From Planoprotostelium fungivorum (Eukaryota > Evosea > Variosea > Cavosteliida > Cavosteliaceae): a DNA stretch of 64,000 nucleotides. Under the pieces are notes generated by a model that had not been told where the DNA came from, did not search any database, and saw only the letters and a list, made by a program, of their open reading frames with translations. How positions within the stretch are numbered: the first letter of the stretch is position 1; each line of letters starts with the position of its first letter. Shown piece after piece: positions 1-13,132 of this stretch. A program made the translations under genes and the position numbers. The DNA lies in assembly GCA_003024175.1 (NCBI GenBank), contig MDYQ01000073.1:1-64000 (forward strand). The letters are read 5' to 3'.

Positions 1-38
1 AAACATTTGTCTCGTTTTATTTGTACTGATGCGAGCAG

Positions 39-748
39 ATGTCGTACGTGACCAACAAAGGAGAAGTGAGGCACAGACGTCTGTACAAATTCAACAACGG
101 TTGGTCTTTCAAGGTACCCTCTTACGAGGGGTACACCGATATCCGAATCTATAAGACGATGACGGACATCATGAGATACAACACCGTCTTCTCACATCCT
201 CTCATCCACGTGGCTCCAAAGGAAACCGTGCAGGTGACACATCCTCATCTAAGACGTGTCGCTCATCATCACAGTCGGATGAGATTGATATCTATTGCAA
301 AAATCTGCCGCCTGCATCATCCATCATCCGATCTGTCGGAGCTCGATTAGCTCACAATGAGAGCGACAAGAAAGTAATGCACATCGGTGGTAACGTCTTC
401 CATCAGTGTTCCATCTCGGAGGAAGATCTCATCCACATCTTCGACTGTCTCTGCACCAACTCCACGGTGGACAGATTGCACATCGATCACACACCATTGG
501 GTGTAGAGGCATGTCAGGCCTGCTGCAAGATGCTGAGAGAGAACACTCATCTCAAGTGCCTGTCCCTCTTCCACTGCCGAATCGAACCCGGAGGACTGCC
601 CATCTTGATGGAGGCCATCCGAAATGGACATCTCATCCAGTTTGAGTTGCAAGGAAAGCCATATAATGCATCGTCACGGTGTATGATTCGAGGAAGAGAG
701 TTTGAATACAAGTGCATGCCGTGGACCTGTGCCACACGGCCCCGCTGA
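39..748 (+). CDS. LRR (ribonuclease-inhibitor-like) protein, 5' part outside the window
   Basis: Two exons are visible, joined across an intron at 234-274 that starts GTGACAC and ends CATCACAG; the reading frame stays open across it and stops at TGA 746-748. The last about 110 residues contain leucine-rich-repeat units of the ribonuclease-inhibitor type, for example LHIDHTPLGVEACQACC followed by LKCLSLFHCRIEPGG. These usually make protein-binding horseshoes. The first ATG at 39 lies directly after TACTGATGCGAGCAG, which looks like a branch site plus an acceptor. I therefore think this is an internal exon and that the gene starts before the window. The upstream exon (SYVTNKGEVRHRRL...) is not a domain I recognise. 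No precise function can be given. Confidence 0.6.
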
Positions 749-790
749 AGATGCACATGATGTAAACGAAGTGTGATCTCTTTTCCAAAT

Positions 791-3700
791 TTATTCCACA
801 CGATGGATGACTTCTCTGATGTTGTTACACAACCGCTGCAGAGACCGATTCTGGCTCACGATGCTCAACATTTCCTTCAATAGATCCCTTCGCGTCATGT
901 TCTATCCTCTATCAGTTTCCATTCCTCATGATGTGAAGTGATTGACCATCTCACCAAGATCTTGGCGTCCATGCTCTCAGAAGAGTTTGATAGGAAGAGT
1001 TCGTTGAGCTTGGCCTCTGCTCCTTCTGCTGTGAGACGTCTGACGTAGCTCTTGAGCCACTCTTTGTATTCGTTGGGTGACTCTAAGAGGATGGAGGAGG
1101 CCATCTGATGTTCGAGGTAGTAGATACTCTGACTGTTCTTCTCTTGGGAGCTATTGTCGCTGATTCTGGCGTGTCTCTGGCTGGTGGCCTGAAGAACATG
1201 AGATCGTGAAGAGATGAAGAGATGAAAGTATAAAAGGTGAGATGAGAGACGGTGTGATACCTGTATAGATGATAGGATGCCACGAGTTGCCATGGGAAGA
1301 GTCGTCCTGGTCTCTGCCTCACTAAACTTCTCATCCGATATCTATCCAAAGAGTGAGATCATCACCGCTGCAGGTGACATCACCATCATCCACGATCTCA
1401 TCATCAGGTGATAAACGAAAGATCTTCCATCAGTCAGAGTCACCACCGCCTTACCCTTCTCCGTGATTCTAGCCGCCCCTACGTTACTTTCAGTCACATG
1501 ACTCCATCTACAACGTTGTAGACTCACGTAAACCGGCGGACAAGAGACTGTGGGGCAGGGGAGCGTCGAATACACAAGCTTCACGAGATAGATCGTAGAG
1601 GTGACACTGTCCATCACATGTGATGACAAAGAGGAGATGTTCTTCAGATCTCTCCAAGAAGGCTATGCTGTCGCTCAGCTGGATGCTGGGAAGGATCTGA
1701 TGACGTCAGATGACGTCACTGTGACGTAGACTCACGTAACGACCGTTGTAGGAGTAGAGGTAGAGGAGTCCTCCTTCACATCCCGCAGCGATGAATCTGT
1801 CGTTTTCATTGGTACAAATAAAATTGTCACATTTGAATCTTCTCTTCACAAATGAATAAAAAATGATCGAAAAAACATGAAAGGTGAGAAAAAATGTAGA
1901 ATGTTTCTCACTTGAAATTTCCAACGAGGTGAGTGATCTTTTTCTTCAAAAAATCTTCCCACAGTTGTCTCCCAGCGTAAGCTGCAATTCTACCGGTGTG
2001 GTCTGCCTCCACCGTCACGACTTGGGACATCTGTCCCAGGGCAAACTTGGAAGTCCCAATTTCGATGGACAGACGATCTGGAGCGGTGGTGGGATTGATC
2101 TTTGGAGGTTGAGCTGTGTTCGTCTCTTCCTTCTTCTCTCTCGGCTTCTCCTTCTCTTTCCCCTTCTCCTTCGCCTTGTCTTTCACCTTGTCCTTCTTCT
2201 CCTTCGTCTACAACGCGTCACTTTGTGTCGTTGCGAAATTTCGAGGAGATTTCTCACCTTGGATTTCTTCGTGGGGGTCTCCGGAGTGTCATCGGAGATT
2301 TCGGTGAGTTTTCTCTTGGTCTTCTCTCTCTCTTCCACTACCATCCCGTCCCCTCCATCAGACGTGATGTTTCCGTGAGTTTTCTCCTTCACGGGTGAAC
2401 TCTTCTCTACGTTCACGACGGCGGGTGTCGCAAATGGATTTGGAACGGCAGTGGGGGATTTGGCAGGTTGTAGATGGGGTTTCTGTGACGTCATGGGGGT
2501 GGAGGGGGTGGGAGGGGCCGGAGCGGTGGAGGGCGTAAGCTTCGGAGTGACCGCGGAAGATTTCGGGGCTAAAGTGGGCGCGGGAGGGGATTTGTTCGCT
2601 GAACGGATCAGATCCATCTACAACGTTGTAGATGCTCACGCGACAGAAAAACGGGGACGATCCTCCGCTTACCCCCCTGGACGATTTCTCTCTGTTTCTT
2701 CATGTCTATCGAATGGTGAATCTTCACCATCTACAACGCGTCCACTCACTGTCGGTGTTGACGACGATGGTGGGACGATTGGGCTCTGCTGCCTTGGGCT
2801 CCGGGCTTTTTTCAGTTTCAAGTTGAAAAGGAGTCTCAGCGAGTTGAGGTCTCGCCGTGATGTTGTATCCACCGTACAATTTTCTCATCATCTCTTCTGT
2901 CTCTTTTGCTCCCATGGCCTGTCATTCAATCAATCGATGGAGATAATCGTCGATGTGATTCGAATCGATGATGTAGGAGACATCGTTGATGTGATGCGAC
3001 CCATGGATGTGATGTAAATGGTTGATGTAGGTGACGTCGAGTGATGGTGTGATGATTCACCTGACCGAGGAAATCATCGGGGAAGATCAAGACTGCCGCA
3101 GTTCCATCACTGGATACAGATACGAGATGCTTCCCATCGGGTGACCATGCAGAATCCAAAACCGGCTGGAGGAATTGTTTCTACCCCGATCAACGAAATT
3201 TCCACGAAATATCAACGACACACCTTGATGACTGCAGCAGCTCTCATCGTTGCAGTGGACCACACACTGATGCCACAGTCACTCGAACCCGCCGAACAGT
3301 ACAACACTTCCGCTCCTCCCTTGACAAATACTCTGTGATTGAATCTCTTTGTGGAATCAACGAAATGTCATCGAAATTTCGTGCGTATCCTCACCGTGCA
3401 TGTCACCGAGTTGGTGTGTCCGACGAACTCGACCTTCATGTCCCAACTACCACGGTTGAGTAGAATCGTGAAGCTACCGCTGCAGCAAGCAATGATACCT
3501 CCCTCGGGTGACCAACTGTACACGTCATCACACGTCATCACAAGTCATCACACGTCATACAAGTATACTCACGACATCCTCTGAAACATGACCGGCTGTT
3601 GTTTCGTTTTTTCGAATGGCTTATCGATGGAGGCCTCCAATTGCCAATCTGTCGTTCTCCACACTCTCACTTGTTTGTCTTCCGATTGGGATACAATGTA

Positions 3701-4603
3701 TCTACCTATGGGATCCCAACAGACACCCCTCACGAAACTCTGGTGGCCTTTCAAGATGGCCTCTTGTGCTATTCATAGATCAGTCGTGTTCGTCCTCTCT
3801 GTTCCTATTCAAACACAATCTTCTCACGAAAAATCGTCATTCTACGTCTCATGCTCAATCGAAGGGCAGCAGAGCGTAAGACATCGAATGGCGCGCAAGA
3901 TTTGAATGAAACGATCGAAAACTTTCTCACTCTTCGTGTTGAGATTCCACACGATGACATTGTTGTCAACCGAACCTGAGACGAGAAGATCGCTCGAAGG
4001 TGACCAACTCAAGTCTAAGACGTCTGCTGTGTGGCCCAGAAACTGAGCGCGAATCTGATGATGTTCATGAGATGAGGAGGAGAGAGGACGTATACCTTCC
4101 ACTGCTCATGTTGCTGCTCGTCGGATCCATAGACACGAAGAGAGTGTTGTGTTGACAGTTCGAAGACGAGAACTGATTTATCGTCTGATGCGGTGGCCAA
4201 ATACTTTCCATCAGGACTCCATCTGCACACGTTGACCGGTAACGTGTGGGATTCTGATCGATGTTACTTTGAGGTGAGAAAAGTCGAGAGGTGATCACCT
4301 ATGAGAGCGAGAAGAGTCGGTCCAGAATAATCCGGTTCGATAGCCGTAGAAACGAGTGCAGGGAAACTCCATATCTTGATCTTGTTATCTATTTCAAGAT
4401 GAATGACGAGTTTGTAAGTCTATAACGTTTCACCTCCACCAGCGGTCACAAATCTCTTTCCATCGGGGTGAATGTCGCACGAATAAATGGGTTCACCTGA
4501 TCATTACCATCAGTTGTCTCAACTACGGCAATCTATCATGTAGATGGATGGTCTCACCTGAATGCTTCACCCAAGGTGGCTTCGCAACCAATACCTTGCT
4601 CAT
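791..4603 (-). CDS. HIRA: HIRA histone H3.3 chaperone (WD40 and HIRA domains)
   Basis: This is the scaffold of the nuclear chaperone complex that deposits histone H3-H4 independently of replication. The start [16 protein letters not shown] followed by [19 protein letters not shown] matches the N-terminus of the family. WD40 blades follow, such as [33 protein letters not shown] and [18 protein letters not shown]. The middle has a Pro/Ser/Thr-rich linker and a B-domain-like motif, [13 protein letters not shown] near 2680, which in the family binds ASF1. The HIRA C-terminal domain ends with [13 protein letters not shown] and the final helix [15 protein letters not shown]; stop TAA at 791-793. 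There are many introns, several carrying the CGTTGTAG block. It is divergent from the DUF1764 gene, 86 bases apart. Confidence 0.93.
1507..1522. repeat. 16-base palindrome of the intron motif in a HIRA intron
   Basis: TCTACAACGTTGTAGA is a perfect inverted repeat. It lies just after the GTGAG donor of a HIRA intron (minus strand), so it contains both orientations of the recurrent CATCTACAACG/CGTTGTAGATG motif. Confidence 0.8.
2207..2220 (-). repeat. Intron motif copy TGACGCGTTGTAGA in HIRA
   Basis: Read on the minus strand this is TGACGCGTTGTAGA inside the HIRA intron that follows the TPTKKSK exon. It is the same block that forms the 3' ends of introns in the kinase and GH13 genes. Confidence 0.75.
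2615..2634. repeat. 20-base perfect palindrome in a HIRA intron
   Basis: CATCTACAACGTTGTAGATG is a perfect 20-base inverted repeat placed four bases after the donor of the HIRA intron that follows the B-domain-like exon. The likely acceptor is further on, after CTGATCCGTTCAG on the minus strand. Confidence 0.85.
2727..2749 (-). repeat. Intron motif copy GTGAGTGGACGCGTTGTAG in HIRA
   Basis: On the minus strand the intron starts GTGAGTGGACGCGTTGTAG directly followed by ATGG. Keeping the B-domain-like frame needs the acceptor further on, after CATTCGATAG, so here the block sits at the 5' end of a 44-base intron. Confidence 0.75.
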
Positions 4604-4626
4604 CTCGTGATGTTTGAATGAAAAGT

Positions 4627-4655
4627 GGGCGGGAAAATGTCATCGTTGTAGATGG
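4627..4655 (+). promoter_or_regulatory. GGGCGGGAAAA plus CGTTGTAGATGG in the HIRA/DUF1764 divergent promoter
   Basis: GGGCGGGAAAA at 4627-4637 matches the E2F/DP consensus and lies between the two divergent start codons (4603 and 4690). Seven bases later comes CGTTGTAGATGG. HIRA-type genes are often cell-cycle controlled, so an E2F role is plausible. The same GGCGGGAAA-CGTTGTAG pair also occurs inside coding-gene introns, so this may instead be a short 5'-UTR intron (GTGGGCGGG...GTTGTAG) of the DUF1764 gene. Confidence 0.45.
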
Positions 4656-4689
4656 TCACGAAAGAAAGAAGGACGAAAAGAGAGAAAGC

Positions 4690-5258
4690 ATGAGCGGAAA
4701 GGGTAAAGCAACGCCTGAGAAGAAGAAAAATGTCGTCACGACTGCCCCAAACAAAGCAAAGACAACACCGACAAAAGCAGTGACGAAAATCACATCAGCA
4801 AAGGTAGCACCAACGACGACACCTCCAAAGAAGAACAAGACGACAGAGGAGAACCCAAATGGTAATTGATTATGAGGGAGGATGGCTGAAGATGATGTGA
4901 TAGATAAGAAGCGAAAGGTGAACGATGATATCGACGACATCTTCAGTAAGACGCCGAAAGCATCAGCAGTCAAAGAACAAAAAGCACCCGTAAAGGTGAT
5001 GATTGATCCGACGATCATCAAATGCCATCGATCGATGATGCTGATGTATTATTAGAAAAGGAAAGAGAACGATATTTTCTCAGATTCTAGAGGCACCAAT
5101 TCTGATGGCCGTGAGTCATCCATCCATCCTGACTCCCATTCACATTCCAATTAGGAAAAGTCATCGACGGCTACACCGTCTACTCATTCGATGAACTCAA
5201 ATTAGATCAAGGAAAGGACACACCAGATTGCCCCTTCGACTGCGACTGCTGTTTTTGA
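4690..5258 (+). CDS. DUF1764 family small basic protein
   Basis: The start MSGKGKATPEKKK is followed by a Lys/Thr/Pro-rich disordered segment, then IDDIFSKTPKA, and the conserved C-terminus FDELKLDQGKDTPDCPFDCDCCF ends at TGA 5256-5258. The Cys-rich end CPFDCDCCF is the signature of DUF1764, a eukaryotic family of unknown function. Three or four short introns are implied, for instance between KAPVK and the exon that begins after TTCTCAG at about 5090. An in-frame ATG at 4618 exists, but it would translate through the GGGCGGGAAAA/CGTTGTAG element, so I prefer 4690. Confidence 0.75.
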
Positions 5259-5550
5259 TTCTCTCCCTCATGCACCAGACACGATGATCAAGACGATGGA
5301 GGGTAGAGCTCACTCCTATCGGACGACAGTCGAATTGATGAATAACAACACGGGATCGAAGTGTTCGATGATTCACCATTTCTATTCCCTTGTTCATCAT
5401 CATCGTCTGTCTTACCTTCATGCGCTACGCCTCAACATTTGACTCTAGAAGGAGAGAACCATCATATCATCTGTCATGGATGATACGAAGGGAAGGAGGG
5501 TCATCATCAGTACCATCACAAAGATGAATTGACAATACGTGTCTTTATCT

Positions 5551-7133
5551 TCACAAGAAGAGAGCCCAGGCTACTACTGCCCATCCAATCCAATGAGCAT
5601 CGTCAGCCCCACTCTGCATGGATGTCGTGAAGATATCAGCGTCTGTACTCCTCGTGTTCGTAGCTTGACTTGCCGTGGATGAAGTCTGGTCTCCGATTCG
5701 GTTCATCAGTCTCGCCAGTGGTTTGATGGGCTTCGTTCCAGGAAAAAAACCATCCGGTATCTCAGGTATGGGGATCGGCATGGTGGTGCCCCACGATAGA
5801 GTCACGTCTTCGTTCATCCTCGTTGAGTTGTAACGGACATAACTGTCTGGCACGGAGGAAATGGTCTGGGTGATTTTGCTGTAAGGAGGCGTCGATCCAT
5901 CTTCGAGTGGAAGAGGGAGACAGCCACCAATACCGTAGCCACTCTTACAGCTGTAAGAGACTGAACTTCCAGTCTCAGTCCACAGCTCGAAGCCTCGTAC
6001 GTTGATGTCATGGCAGGTTGCATTGTCATCGCAGTTGATGTAGAGGGTGGGTCGTGCAGCTCCGTTTGAAATGCTTCCCGTGAAATTGGACACCTCGATG
6101 TTCGAAAAGAGGACTCCTGGACCTGGCGCCTCCGTCTGCTGAGTCCACTTCTCGTTGATGAAGAAGCCGTAAGCGGACGAGTGACCGATGAAGTTTTCGA
6201 GTGTGACGTTACTGACGGTTCCATTACCTCCCCAAGATTTTGTGAAATACATCTGGTTGCACTTCCAGGAATAGACATTTCGGTAGATGATGTTTGAGAT
6301 GTTCGTGTTCGTGCTCAGTGATCCCATGGCACAACCGCCGGACCAATTGCAATAGACGTTCTCTACGAGGATGTTATGAGAGGGGCTTTTGACCGTTACT
6401 GCATTGCGTCAGAAGATGTGATTGAAAGATGGACATCGTAACACACCACATTCATCCTTGTTCGTGATCATGACATCATGAATCCACAAGTTATCTCCAA
6501 AGAGGTCGATTCCATCAGTTGCTCCGTGGTCTGCTGCACGGACAGCCAAATTATAAAACTAAATCAATTCATTGTTTGACATCGTGTTTGTTCCATCACC
6601 TCTCCGTATCGACAGTGGTCGCAGATAAGGTTGAAGGAAGGACCATCTGCGAAGGCAATGTCGTGAATGGAGAAATAAGCCGTAGACGTGAATCTCATGA
6701 AGCGGGGTCCAGTGTAGTCGTCAGCGCGATGGTAGAGGTATCCCCACCCCTGAAAGGCTCCCAAACCTGTGCCGGAGAATATCTCGAGGTCTTTGCACTT
6801 GTACCAGATGAGCATGTGACCTCCTGATGTCGAGTTACGATAGATGGTGCCGTCGATCTGCAGGGCCACAGTATTGACTGTGATGGTGATGTAGATGGAT
6901 AGTGCGTATTCCCCCGGTGGTATGACGACCAGTCCACCTCCTGAGCAGTTTTTGAGAGCAGCCAGAAGAGGTGCTCCAAGGTCAGTTGCATTATCCGCCC
7001 GAGCTCCGTAATCGAGAACGTTGCACGTCTTAACGGCCGCCTTATCCGAGATGGAAGACAGTGGCCCCGGCGTTTGATCCCACCAGGCGTGAGTCCACGC
7101 GAAGAGGACAAAGAGGAAGAGGTATCTCGACAT
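5551..7133 (-). CDS. Secreted GH28 rhamnogalacturonase (RGase A-like), possibly GPI-anchored
   Basis: This should hydrolyse the alternating rhamnose-galacturonate backbone of pectin outside the cell. The start MSRYLFLFVLFAWTHAW is a signal peptide. KTCNVLDYGARADNATDLGAP and then ATDGIDLFG, NKDECVTVKSPSHNILVE and YCNWSGGCAMGSL follow almost word for word the fungal rhamnogalacturonase A family. DECVTVK replaces the DDC of ordinary polygalacturonases, which is the RGase hallmark. Three exons: one intron after CRYGE (about 6560-6606) and one splitting DECV/TVK (about 6400-6445). The C-terminal 70 residues are Ser/Thr-rich and end in a hydrophobic tail (HWIGWAVVAWALFL), which suggests a GPI anchor; stop TGA. 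Such enzymes are otherwise mainly fungal and bacterial, so transfer is likely. Confidence 0.9.
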
Positions 7134-7849
7134 TGCACAGCTACCGATGAGCGGAATATATTTGCGTCATCTGCGATGTGACGATCGGGGGTATTGGGTG
7201 AAATGAGTCAATCGTAGAACGGAACAAATCTTAGAAGATGCCGATCCAAACAGCCGCATGAGGCTCACGTTGCACATGCTTCGCAGCAGCGAGCTGGGGG
7301 CTTCTCCACGATGGCTCAGTTTGAATAGAAAGATCTTTCAAGTCGCAGCGAGTTCATTTGATGATGAGCAGTAGGAAGAGGTACAACCTAAACCCTCAAC
7401 CCACGCTCTGCTGGATTGAGAGACACGATCCTCCATTCTCTCTAAGACTCTAAGACTCGGGCGGTTGGGCGTCTCCTGCTGGCTTAGAGACTTAGATCAG
7501 ACGATCCTCTGCTGTGTTGGATCGGAGAAGCTATATAGCACGGCCGGATCGAGGCTATAAGACCTCTATGACCCATCCTGATGAGGTGGAGCCATCGACA
7601 AGAGACCACGAAAGTCAGTCGACCATAATATAAGCGAGAACATGTTGCTTCTCTCGTCCGATGATCTTGTGATTCTGTAAGACTGACGACCATGTATACA
7701 TCTGACCATCAAGTGGTGGAGCTTCTCTTGATCGGTCCTTGTGTAGGCTCACCAGTACACAATCGACACATCACCGCTGTATCATTCTGAATTCATTATC
7801 TTCCATTTTTGCCTCGACTTATTCTGTGTAAAACACGTGTAGCACGATT
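7134..7849. other. Intergenic region upstream of the rhamnogalacturonase
   Basis: About 715 bases without a supportable gene. AATATATTT at about 7156-7164, just upstream of the GH28 start, could be a TATA-like element. The open frames here are short and have no recognisable domain. Confidence 0.5.
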
Positions 7850-9389
7850 TTATTTCGGCTGCACATCATCGTGTGGATGATCGCTGTGGAGATGATCGTG
7901 AACATGAACTTCATCTTCCGTGGGCTCGAGCTCGATTCGGATCTGTCCCACACGGTTGAGGTCGTCGGTCAATTTCCTCTTGAAATCTTGTTGCATGTGA
8001 AAGGAATCATGGAGCGATCTCTCCCCATCCACTTCGATGATGATGTCGAAATCGACCAGAAGCCCCATCTTACGGCACTTGATACTCTTCACCTCTAAAG
8101 AGAGTCACAAGTCGTGTGATGGGAAGACATGATGCTCACGTCGAACGCCCTCCATCTCTGACAGAATCTTCTTGGCTTCCTCCATCATGGCGGGTTCGAC
8201 TGATGCGTCGACGAGTTCTTTAACTCCAGCTATGCTCGTTTGGATGCCAATCTTCACGACAAGGCCGGCCACCAATATACCTGGAATCTGGAGTCAACGC
8301 ACATCAGTTGAGATGATGGTGACCTGCTAGAGGATCTAGATAGGGCATGCCATTTTGACTTCCTATGATGCCCAAGAGTGCAACCAGAGATGTGATGGCG
8401 TCTGTTCTGATGTGGATGCATCAGATGATGACGATGATGGTGAGATGATGATTCACCTGTGATGCCAAGCGTTCGCGACGAGTAAACTGCTCTTCTGTTT
8501 GTTAGCAACACTGAGAGTCCATCGAAACAGAGCTTCCTTCATAAAGATGAAGAAGCATGACACCTGATCGAGTCAGATCATGTCTCTGTCTATCAGATCG
8601 TTGTGACGATCCCGTGATGATCGTGACGATGTTGATGATATAATGACACCCACCCAGAGAGCGATCGATGTTGGAATTTGTTCCGTTTGAAAATGTTCGA
8701 TAGAATGCAAGACCATACCATATCCAGAGGCAACTATTTCACCATCAGAGACATCATGCGATCACCACGTCATACTCAGAAAGCCAGATACGGCCAGAGT
8801 CCCTAGCGACTGATCGCACGATCAGATAATGCAAATCGACAGAGGTAAATGAGAGAATCACCTCGAATTTTCCCAAGCCGTAAGGAAACTTCTCTGATGG
8901 TGGCTGACGACCCAACCAGAGAGCACCGAGGGTGACAATGTCCGATACAAGATCGGAGAGGGAGTGGATGCTGTCCGCAACGAGAGCTGCCGAATTTCCC
9001 AACTGAAGGACGTCTCAGACGCCACTTCATTTTCCATCGATCTGGGATCTCACCACACCGGCTGCAAACTTTCCTCCCGTCATCAGAACATTCGAACCCA
9101 GACCAACCCATGTGACTTTCTTCGCCATATCTCCCTCTTTCGCCCTCTCTGCTAGTGTCTTACCTGTGATTGAATATGAGACATCGGGGACAAACTATCC
9201 ATGCCAAATCATACCTGAAGCACGAATGGGCTCGTGAGAGTGCCCCGCGTGTCTTAAGACATTGCGGACTTGAAATGGTGAGTTTCGTGTCCAAACATTT
9301 CGAGAACGGAGGGATGCTAAAGAAGATGAAGACAGCGTGTGCGATCGAACAGAATTAGATAGATGGTTGTTGCATCGTAGCAACATCAT
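7850..9389 (-). CDS. Cation diffusion facilitator, mitochondrial MMT-like
   Basis: A divalent-metal transporter of the CDF family. The N-terminus (MMLLRCNNHLSNSVRSH..., rich in Arg, Ser and Leu, without acidic residues for about 40 positions) looks like a mitochondrial presequence, and HAGHSH follows. The membrane part shows VTWVGLGSNVLMTGGKFAAG, then the metal-site helix ALVADSIHSLSDLVSD (HxxxD) and FPYGLGKFE, as in yeast MMT1/MMT2-type and plant mitochondrial CDFs. The cytoplasmic ZT-dimer domain ends with a His/Asp-rich tail (HVHDHLHSDHPHDD) that may bind metal; stop TAA 7850-7852. The exons are joined by several 40-60 base introns. Iron, manganese and zinc are all possible substrates. Confidence 0.85.
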
Positions 9390-9466
9390 CTCGAATCGGT
9401 GTGGTTGGTCACGTGCGACACACTCCTATACAACGAGATGAGCCGAAACTCTCTTTTTAATTCCAT

Positions 9467-11034
9467 TTAATCCAATTCGTGGGAGCTAGGCTGAGCCTCT
9501 CTTTGTGTTTCCTCCTCTAGCTCATCTTCTTCATCTCTGTTTTCTTCATCTTTGTCTTTTTCGTCTCTGTCTTCATCATCTTCAGCCTCATTCTCTTCTT
9601 CGTCTGGCTCTAATCAGTTGAGCGACATGGTTCCAACGTTCTCACTGATCTCAGCTCTCGGTTGGACCATGATCAATCGACTCTTTTGTTCAGGTTCCTC
9701 CACTGTCTCTTCACTCTTCTCCTCTACGGTGACGAGTGCGTCAGCCTTATTACTGCCTCCAACATCTGAGTTTGAATCGAGCTTCGAATCTTCTAACACT
9801 TCTTCGTTTGCCTGCCGTTCGAATCTGTCTATTGTGAGATGGATTTCGAACTCACTCAGCCCACTCTTTGTCTTCCTCTTCGATCTCCCTCTGTTCAGAC
9901 AGGGTTAAGCCCTTTCTGTATTCTCTCTGCAACTGTTCCAGAGCTGTGGGGATGTGTCAATCTAGATTTCGTCTTCGATTGACGATCACCCAAAAAGTTT
10001 CTTCGGTCTCTGTCTGATTCTTCTTTGTCCATCAGATCTCTCTCCGCTTCTTCTGCTTCCGATCCACCTCTCTGCCTATGCATGTGTCAGAAATGTTCAC
10101 GTTCTCTCCATGACAGTGATCATCGTCTCATGATCGTAATGATTGATCGTGGTCATGACATCGCACGGTGATCCATAACTCACCACGCCTCAGCTAATCT
10201 CCTGTCTTTGGGAAACACAGGCCGATCATCCAGATAAGTTAGTCTCTGTAATCTACATATCATCGTCTTTCTGTAATTTGCAATCTTTCCTGCGTAAACG
10301 GTCAAAATAACAAGATCCATAGAATGTATAACGTTCGCGCATCGAAGATGCATCGATGACTCACCGATGACAGGATTTCCTGACAGATGCAACACTCCCA
10401 GATTCGGCAGCTGACTGAGAATGTCTAAAATCCCCGGGTCAGATATGCGATTGTTCGACAGCTCCAATACTCTTTTCTCGTCAGTCGCTGGATGATCGTC
10501 TCATCTCACCCGATCGATGGGCAAGATGTCAACTGCTCTACGTCCTCCAGTGTCTCCAATTGGTTACTGTCTAATTGCAGTGTGTGTAATTTGGTTAGCT
10601 TTTCGATGTTTTCGATCTTGCCGACGTGATTGTTGGATAGGGCGAGCGTGTCGAGCTGAAGAAGGCTTTCGAGGTTCTCAAGCTTGCCGATCAGATTGTT
10701 CATGAGATACCTGACCTCTCGTCAGAATCGATGGTCTGCATCGATAACACGGACAGACACCGCAGTTGAGGTTGATGATCTAATCCCTCGATCTTCGTGA
10801 TGCCATTGCTCTCTAGCCATAACGCCTTCAGTCCCGTGTATTCCTCAAGCTGTTCGATTTTACTGAAACCTTGATAGTGAAGATAGAGTTTATCGTTTAA
10901 TTCTGGGGTCATGTAGAGCTTCCTCTGCTTGCAGTGGTCACGCAGCCATTTCTTCGTGATGCGAGGACCTGTCTGAAGTTAACCTCGTATCGAGTGACGA
11001 CTTCACCTGTTTGCTCTGTCTCTTCTTCTGTCAT
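9467..11034 (-). CDS. DNAAF1: Dynein axonemal assembly factor 1 (LRRC50/ODA7)
   Basis: A cytoplasmic factor needed to preassemble axonemal dynein arms. The start [10 protein letters not shown] is spliced to [19 protein letters not shown] and [15 protein letters not shown], followed by SDS22-type leucine-rich repeats ([35 protein letters not shown]). The diagnostic cap [21 protein letters not shown] is almost identical across the family. The C-terminus is charged and, after a last intron (GTGAGAACG...CTGATTAG), strongly acidic, ending SSHELD with TAA at 9467-9469. If that intron is not removed, the protein ends at 9614 instead. The gene is divergent from the PLP enzyme, 133 bases apart. It implies that the organism builds motile flagella. 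Confidence 0.92.
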
Positions 11035-11167
11035 CTTTGGTTTGGGGATGATGTGATGTCCACCGTCGCTAAATTGAGCGTGTCTCAAAATTTCGGTCCA
11101 GTACGTCAACACTACAACGGAGAACGGTAACCACAACACATCATTCTGCAACGGTCTAATCATCATC

Positions 11168-13132
<1,965 letters not shown>

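Noticed and set aside
1884-2378. Plus-strand open frame with Leu/Ser-rich stretch
   Set aside because: Antisense of the Lys/Glu-rich HIRA linker exon.
7380-7400. Telomere-like AACCTAAACCCTCAACCC
   Set aside because: Too short, not tandem, and in the middle of a gene-dense region.
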